DNA from: Dermacentor variabilis
Taxonomy: Eukaryota; Arthropoda; Arachnida; Ixodida; Ixodidae
Length of the DNA: 64,000 nt
Assembly: GCF_050947875.1 (NCBI RefSeq)
Contig: NC_134568.1
Coordinates: 259,915,115-259,979,114 of the forward strand
Direction: 5' to 3'
A model generated the notes under the pieces. That model worked only from the letters and a program-made list of their open reading frames with translations, was not told where the DNA came from and ran no database searches. A program made the translations under genes and the position numbers. The first letter of the stretch is position 1. Every line of letters starts with the position of its first letter. This document shows, one piece after another, positions 58,019 through 64,000 of the stretch.

Positions 58019-58639
58019 AAAAGAACACACCTTCATTTTGTGATGAGTTGACACGTACTCTTTCTATAATGCCTTTCTCGGTCAACTTCCGCCAGAATGT
58101 TGGTTACCAAACATGATAATCTTGGAACACATATGAACAGAGTAACTTTAACGTGCATGCACGCAGAACTAGTTGGCTTGGGCCATTCCCAGTAGTTGAG
58201 TGATGCGAATTCCAGTATGATCACGAGTGCCGAATTGGAAACTAGATCTTCTGAAAGTCTTCTGAACATGCACGCGACAAAGCTGATTGCGTCAAGTCCT
58301 GTTTATGTTGGTAATCCAAAGCGGACGCGTGTTTGCAGCCGCAGCGGCGGAGTCCACGGAGTCGCCGCTGCTTAAGATGCCACTTTACATTCCCTTCCGA
58401 AAGTTATTTTTGCAGCTGAATACAGCCCAGTGGTGGCCAGTTGACCTTGAATCATCTGACATCGCGGAAATGGCATACGGAATACGTTGGAATCGCACTA
58501 ATTCTCAATGACACCGCTACCGCTCCAAACTGCCGCTCTCATACAATTGCTAGAAGGGCGGTGCGGCGAGTTGGTTCGACGCTACGTTCCTCCTCGCAGA
58601 TAAAACGGTCTATAGGCCGGTGCTTGTGGTTACCGCTTC
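58019..58639. other. Unassigned spacer
   Basis: No domain-bearing frame or clear repeat. Confidence 0.4.
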
Positions 58640-58928
58640 GAACTTGGCATTACACGACCATCATAAAGTCCTTGGGCATCTCCTCTGCACATGGTGTCCA
58701 AGAAGTCCCCAGGTGACTGGCGGCCCCGCGGTGACTACCGCGCCTTGAAAAACGCCACAATTCCCGATCGCTACCCGCTGCTATAATCGCGGATTTTATA
58801 GCACCACTACGTGGAGCAACCATCTTTTCAAAGACCTCGTCAAGGCGTGTCAACAGATACCTGTCGAACCCTGAAAAATTTCTAAGACTGCCGTCATAAC
58901 GCATTTTTGCCTCTTTGAATACCTACGG

Positions 58929-59297
58929 ATGATCTTCGGTCTTCGCAACGCCGCTCAAACCTTCCAGCGTTTCGCGGACGCATTCATTCGAGGTCTTCCG
59001 CTCTGCTTTGCCTACATCGATGACCTCATCTTCAGCCGCGATGCAGACGACCACCTCTTACACCTTCTACAGCTTTTGCAACGCCTTGCGGAGTACGGCC
59101 TAATCGTTAATAAAGCCAAGTGTACGTTCGGCGTGCTTAATCTTGACCTTCTTGGGCACCACGCTGACCGTCATGACATTCAGCCGCTCCTTAACAAAGT
59201 GCAAGTCATTCACGATTTTCTTCAGCCCACTTCCGTACGTAAACTACGCGAGTTCCTGGGACTGATAAATTCTTATCGGCGTTTCATCCCCCGCTAA
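58929..59297 (+). pseudogene. RT palm/thumb segment of the second Gypsy element
   Basis: Contains FGLRNAAQTFQRF, the active-site YIDD box (59013-59024), and LREFLGLINSYRRFIP, all standard for Ty3/Gypsy RT. It closes at a stop soon after. Upstream RT coding (58682-58784) is in another frame. Confidence 0.88.
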
Positions 59298-59608
59298 GCG
59301 CACCTGATTCGTCCACTTACTGATCTACTCCAGGGAAACAAGAACTCTACTCCCATTACATGGTCTGAGAGTGCGTCCAGCTATTTCGAGCCTATTAAGA
59401 CACAGCTCGCCGACGTCACTTTCTTGTTCACCCTATGCCTGATGCTCCGCTCTGTCTTATGACATACGCGTCAGACGTGGCAGTTGGAGCCGCCTTGCAA
59501 CAGTACGTTGACGGATCGTCGCAACCGCTAGCGTCAAAACAAATAATGAAACAATAAATTGTTTTTTTTTCACGCAAGCTCTCCTCCACCGAAAGCAATT
59601 ACAGCACT

Positions 59609-60271
59609 TTGGGCCGTGAACTCCTAGCTGCCTACATGGCTGTGCGTCACTTCAGGCATTTCCTCGAAGCTCGAAGTTTCTTCATCGCCACGGACCACGA
59701 GCCGTTGAAGTTTGCAATCAAATCAGCGAGTAGCAAGTTTTCACCCCGTGAAAGTCGTCACCTCGCTTATATCGCAGAATTCACGACCGATATCCGGCAC
59801 GTTCAAGAATCTGCTAACCCTGCCGCCAGTGCGCTCTCTCGCCTAATAGTGTCCGTACCTTGCTTCGCCTCGCCAGCAACTGTCGATTTCACCACCCTGG
59901 CTTCAGCGCAAGCACAAGAGGCAGAAATCGCTAAGCTTCGCCTGGCCCGTGGAACGCTTGAGTTTCGTGAATTTACCCTTCCGTCCTCCACTATTCCCAT
60001 TCTCTGCTACATGTATACTGGCAATCCTAGACCTCTTGTTCCCAGTGATTTCCTTCGTGGTGTATTCGACTTTCTGCACGGCCTCTCCCATCCTGGCATC
60101 CGCAACACCTTATCACCCGGCGTTTTGGCTGGCCGGGAATCAGCAAGGACATCCATGGGTCGACTCGCTTGGATTGCCAGCAATACAAGGTCCCTCGTCG
60201 TACCTTGTCTCCGTTCGGCCCCTTTACACCACCTTCGGAGAGTTTCGACAAGGTCTGTGTTGACATTCTAG
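59609..60271 (+). pseudogene. RNase H and linker of the second Gypsy element
   Basis: Carries GRELLAAYMAVRHFRHFLE (with the catalytic Glu), ATDHEPL (catalytic Asp) and ESANPAASALSR near the end of RNase H. The upstream part with the first Asp (YASDVAVGAALQQ, near 59465-59505) is in a different frame. The integrase zinc domain region that follows is frame-scrambled. Confidence 0.82.
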
Positions 60272-60624
60272 GACTGTGGCCGCTATCACATGGAAACACT
60301 TACCTGTTGACGTGCATTGGCCGCTTTACTCGGTGGCCAGAGGTGTTTCACGTTCCCGACATCAAAAGTGAAACCATCGCCAAAACTTTCCTTTCGGGAT
60401 GGGTGTCACGTTTCGACGTTCCACCTACCATCGCCACCGATCGAGGTCGACAGTGCGAGTCTTCCATTTTCAAAAAGCTCATGGTCTTGCTAGGAAGTTT
60501 GCAGATTCGCACCGTAGCATGCCACCCCATCATAAATGGCATGGTCGAACGTTTCCACCGGACACTGAAGGGCACAACCCGACACGGTCAGCTGAACAGT
60601 TTCCTTACCTCTTGTTTTGTTTAG
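60169..60624 (+). pseudogene. Integrase core of the second Gypsy element
   Basis: Shows the DDE triad: Asp in VDILGLWP, Asp in ATDRGRQ and Glu in NGMVERFHR, with the usual spacing. The C-terminal part decays after about 60620. Confidence 0.85.
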
Positions 60625-60740
60625 CCTTAGGGCAACGTTAAAGCAGGGTACCAAGTGTACACCTGCGGATCTAATCTATGGTTCGTCGCTCCGCCTTTCC
60701 GGAGAACTGTTCAACCTTACATCCACCTCGACTTTCGCTT

Positions 60741-61045
60741 TCGCGTTTTTCGCCTTTCGCTTTCGCGTTAAAACGCTTTCGCGTTTTAACGCGAAAGCGT
60801 TAAGGAGTTCGTGTCGCAGAAAAGTCGTCGGCGTCGGCGGCGTTGACCGTGAGTGAAAAATCTCGGAAGGCAATTCATAAATAAAAACTTGCAAGATGGG
60901 CTGGGTGGAAATCGAACCAGGGTATCCGCAGTGTGAGACGGAGACGCTACCACTCAGCCATGAGTTCGATGGTTCAAAGCGGGACAAAAGCGCTTTTAGT
61001 GAATGCGGTGTTGCCTTAGAAACGTGCCGTAGAAAGTTATACTGC
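60741..61045 (-). mobile_element. Hairpin plus tRNA-like repeat (family 2 relative)
   Basis: A run of gctttcgcgtt words (60733-60785) leads to a perfect hairpin, TTAACGC-gaaa-GCGTTAA (60786-60803), then gtgtcgcagaaaa as at 10496. On the minus strand there is a tRNA-like unit with A box TGGCTGAGTGG (60950-60960) and B box GGTTCGATTTC (60908-60918), 32 bases apart. Its anticodon arm does not fold well, so it is a SINE head or pseudogene, not a tRNA gene. Confidence 0.6.
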
Positions 61046-61852
61046 GGTGTATCTCCTGTAATTATGAGCATGTAAATTACAGAAGCCGCAGTTAAACGAG
61101 TAGCGAAGTACGTTTCTGCTACATTTCTTCTGCGCTTAGCGCACACGCAGAGCCATCTTGCGACAAACACAGAAGACCCCCTCCTCGCAACGTACGGCGC
61201 TGCCCCGACAGGTGGCGCGCCACTCGCCCGCTCCTCCCCTTCCTCTCGTTTGAGCGCATTGGGGTCGTGCGGGGACCGGTGCGAGGATGCCCTAATACCC
61301 TTGCCTTTAATAAGTTTTCTCGGTCTCTCCCCTTCCAACTTACAGCGTGCGTCACTCGAGCCCTCGTGTTTAGGCGACGCGGCTCCTCTTTCCGCTCACA
61401 GCGCGATTCCTAGGTGCAGCGTCCGATGCGGGAAGACTCTGACGTGATCTGTAGCGCGTCTGGTGGTAAAGCATCCCCTGCGATGTGTGCTGTGCTGCTG
61501 GCGAGGAGTCATGCGTCTGCGTGGTGCTCCCAAGCGAGATAGAGGACGATCCCATCGAGGCGTCAGCCCCATGATCGCGTCCGCCTTCATGGTGCGTCGC
61601 GGCCCGGCTGTCCGTGCCGACCACGACGTTTGGCTCGCGTAGATCGTTTCTTCCTCCTAGAAGGACTCGAAACTTGTGCTAGGAAGACGTCTCAAGGTAC
61701 CCACCTTCCGGTGAGACGAACTTTTCATCGTTTCTGTGCAATTTATGGAAGAACGTGGCCGGCTTAGCCGGCCGCCAGCCACTATGCCTAGTCCTTGGCT
61801 GGACGCCACCTCGACACCACCGACGCCACGCGCGTTCGCGGGCTTCTAAAGC
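61046..61852 (+). other. Probable 5' UTR of the LINE at 61.85 kb
   Basis: GC-rich from about 61130, ending at the ORF1 start. No frame in it has a known domain. LINE 5' UTRs usually hold an internal promoter, but I cannot define one, and the 5' end of the element is unknown. Confidence 0.4.
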
Positions 61853-63389
61853 ATGGAAATCGAGCAAGCAGCGGCGTCCGCTACGACACTCGCCCACTGG
61901 CGCACTGTAGGGACAACGCCGCGCCAGCAACAAGCCACCACTGTGATTGTTAAATTCACGGCATGCCTGAACCTTGCCGCAATCGACGTCGGTACCCTCG
62001 GCAACGCTATCCGCTCGGCGGTAGGACTCAACACAGTGGAACACAGCGACACGTACTTCAAAATCCGCACCACACAAAACCTGGTGGCCGTTAACACCTA
62101 TCGTCGATCTCCTACCCACAAGCTCGCGGAACTAAAGATCATCACTATAAACGATGCAGCTTACGAGACAAACACCTACGTGGCCGCTGATCCTACGAAC
62201 ACACGCGGCGTCATACATGGAATACCCACCTCGGTCTCCGACGGAGAGCTGCAGAGTATTGTGGAAGTAGAACAAGCGAAACTCCTGACAATTCGCCGAA
62301 TAGGCACGTCCAGCACCGTGATGGTGACGGTGGAAAGCCCACGTTTACCCAGATTTGCCCTTATTAATCGCGTTGTACAGCGCCTCTACCCATTTCGACA
62401 CAGAAGTTCGCTGTGCTCGCACTGCTTCACGCTCGGTCACGCCACCGACGTATGCCCAAATCGTTCGTCGTATTGCATGTGCCATCAATGCAGTAGAACA
62501 TTTCCCAGTGCGCAAAGGATACCCCCCCCCCCTATGAGTGCTTCCCCTACTGCCATAATTGCGGCGGTGAACATTCGCCGACTTCGAAAGACTGCCCAGC
62601 AAGAAAAGAAGCGGACCGCGCGGCGCGTTTGCGGGCATCCAAGCACCGTCGCTGACGGATACGCAACACGAAGGCCTTCCAGTATACATCAGATTTCCCT
62701 GAATTGCCACAGTGGACACAGCGTCCCCGTCAACAGGACACAAGAGTCACTATAAGTGACAAGACCCCAGACACCTCCATCGCTACTTCCAACCGGTTTG
62801 CCGTTCTTCGGCAGACGAGTCGCAGCCGGAGTCGCAGTCGCAGCCGCAACCGAAGTCGCAGTGCCAACCAAACCACCAGAAAAAAATCTCCAAATGGAAG
62901 CCCGCCGTCTAAGCCCGCCAAGCGATCTACCACTCCGGAGCCGAAACGTCCCAGAAATGACAAGAGCCAGCTAGCCTCTGATAACGGTGAGCCAGTCGTC
63001 CAAACCTACCTACTAATTCCTCACAATCCTCACCTAACACTTCACAGTCAACCCGTTCTATTTTACGGACTCCAGTTCTTCATTACTCGTACTCTCAAGC
63101 TCTTCAGCTCCCAATGACACCATCTATAACACCATTACACATGCCGGACCAAACAAGCATGCAGCGCCTTGAACGAGCGGTCCAGGTTTTAACGGATAAA
63201 GTAGACAGCCTCGCGAATGAGGTTGCAGTGATTCGCACGATACAAGCTGAAATGCAATATCTAAAACAGGAAATTGCACGCACTGATGTCGTCGTTCAAC
63301 AGCTAGTAGCCAACGCGCAAATATTCGCACGTGCACATACATCCACGCAGTCCAAGGTAGATGAGCCCTCCGGCTCGGCAAATGTGTAA
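61853..63389 (+). pseudogene. LINE ORF1 (nucleic-acid-binding protein), broken
   Basis: Starts with the ATG at 61853. Residues 188-201 form a zinc knuckle (CSHCFTLGHATDVC). An 11-base C run at 62522-62532 shifts the frame. In the new frame there is a second knuckle, CHNCGGEHSPTSKDC (62551-62595), then a TGA stop at 62653-62655, then an Arg/Ser-rich stretch (near 62820-62870). A second frameshift lies near 63005. The last part (63114-63389) has a coiled-coil-like heptad pattern (LERAVQVLTDKVDSLANEV) and ends at TAA 63387-63389. ORF1 proteins bind LINE RNA. Confidence 0.8.
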
Positions 63390-63390
63390 T

Positions 63391-64000
63391 ATGGCAGGCC
63401 CTAATCGACGTCTAGTAATAAGGCAATGGAATTGCAGGAGCCTTCGAAGGAAGAAGGCTCTCTTACAACAATTCATCTGCCGAGAAGCTCAGAGACCAGA
63501 TATCCTTTTAATTCAAGAAGCTTGCGGACTTATATCATTAACGGGATATGAGCACTTCACCCAAGGAAGTATTACTAAACGAGACAGAAGAGTTCCACAG
63601 TGTGTGACCGTTCCCATTACCACTATAACATACAAACATATTCCAGCTATACAAATCGATACTGATTCCATAAACAATTCGACTCAGGAGCACGTTACTG
63701 TCCAATGCCGCTTCGGCAGCCGCGACGTTCTAATTATCAATGCATACTGGGTCCCATGGCTCGACTTTCCTCTGAAATGGTTGGACACGTACACAAAGTT
63801 ACATAAGGACAAATACATCATTATAGCTGGGGATATCAATACACATAACATATCATGGGGCTACCAGCGCACAACGAAAGCAGGGCAGCGCCTCGAAAGA
63901 AAAATGCAAGATACCAAGTGTACGTTCCTTAATGACACAACCGAGCCCACGCGCCAAGGAAACAGTGTCGAACGTGACTCTAACCCCGACTTAAGCTGGT
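63391..64000 (+). CDS. LINE ORF2, endonuclease domain (open, runs off the window)
   Basis: Starts with ATG at 63391, one base after the ORF1 stop (taatATG), and stays open for all 203 codons to the window edge. Motifs of the apurinic-type (EEP) endonuclease are present: RQWNCRSL, the Glu in LIQEACG, the INAYW strand, GDINTHNISWG and SNPDLSW. This enzyme nicks the target DNA so that RT can prime on it. RT must lie beyond the window. The open frame contrasts with the broken ORF1. Confidence 0.88.
   Translation, partial: MAGPNRRLVIRQWNCRSLRRKKALLQQFICREAQRPDILLIQEACGLISLTGYEHFTQGSITKRDRRVPQCVTVPITTITYKHIPAIQIDTDSINNSTQEHVTVQCRFGSRDVLIINAYWVPWLDFPLKWLDTYTKLHKDKYIIIAGDINTHNISWGYQRTTKAGQRLERKMQDTKCTFLNDTTEPTRQGNSVERDSNPDLSW

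Larger units (their letters stand above)
58640..60740 (+). mobile_element. Ty3/Gypsy remnant, ordinary RT-RNase H-integrase order
   Basis: Pieces in order: RT fingers (58682-58784, [25 protein letters not shown], then a stop), RT palm and thumb (58929-59297), RNase H (59609-60271) and integrase (60169-60624). Frames differ between pieces and stops intervene, so it is inactive. Both LTRs are absent. The 3' side stops near 60740 at hairpin-rich repeat DNA. Belongs to a different lineage from the 44-49 kb element. Confidence 0.88.

Noticed and set aside
60896..60975. Functional tRNA gene
   Set aside because: A and B boxes are present but the anticodon and acceptor stems do not pair properly, and it sits in a dispersed repeat.

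Overview
The window looks like nuclear DNA of a hard tick, probably a metastriate ixodid (Rhipicephalus, Dermacentor, Hyalomma or Amblyomma group). The reasons are two tRNA-derived SINE copies that match, from memory, the tick Ruka family (28.7 kb and 55.1 kb), several LINE tails that I recognise from tick genomes, very low gene density, and one gene with eukaryotic splice sites, Kozak context and poly(A) signal. There is no operon structure and nothing bacterial.

Only one host protein-coding gene is well supported. It is an RBM12 (SWAN-type) RNA-binding protein on the + strand, with an uninterrupted coding exon at 38901-41984, a probable short 5' intron (38813-38887) and a poly(A) signal at 42153. 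It has five RRM-like domains, an SR-rich segment, a Gly/Met-rich segment and an 11-unit, 21-bp coding minisatellite. Splicing of the 5' intron would place an upstream ATG (38784) in frame with the main start.

The rest is mobile DNA in layers. 0-15.3 kb: MITE copies, an old LINE tail and a possible pogo-like composite. 17.5 kb: a LINE 3' end. 21 kb: a Penelope-like fragment. 23.3-25.7 kb: a microsatellite, a local duplication, and an inverted-repeat element carrying a copy of sequence found 1.9 kb away. 27.3-27.8 kb: a long-TIR MITE. 28.7-29.1 kb: Ruka and a LINE tail, tail to tail. 31.25-35.3 kb: a 4.1-kb DNA transposon with TIRs of about 560-590 bp and a decayed transposase-like gene I cannot place in a named superfamily. 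35.6-37.0 kb: an element with repeated GCGTTTACA motifs. 43.7-49.4 kb: a decayed Ty3/Gypsy element on the minus strand, ordered gag (SCAN-like)-protease-integrase-RT-RNase H, the Gmr1-type order. 49.5-49.8 kb: a GATAAG-rich tandem array. 54.4-57.5 kb: a LINE split by a TIR transposon and by a Ruka SINE with a perfect 12-bp target duplication. 58.6-60.7 kb: a second Ty3/Gypsy remnant with the ordinary RT-RNase H-integrase order. 61.1-64.0 kb: the 5' half of a LINE whose endonuclease frame is open to the window edge.

The least explained items are the long-TIR transposon (31-35 kb), the Gmr1-order element with a SCAN-like gag in an arthropod (44-49 kb), and the inverted-repeat element that appears to have captured nearby sequence (25.4 kb). 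Apart from the LINE endonuclease frame, every retroelement reading frame I followed carries frameshifts or stops.
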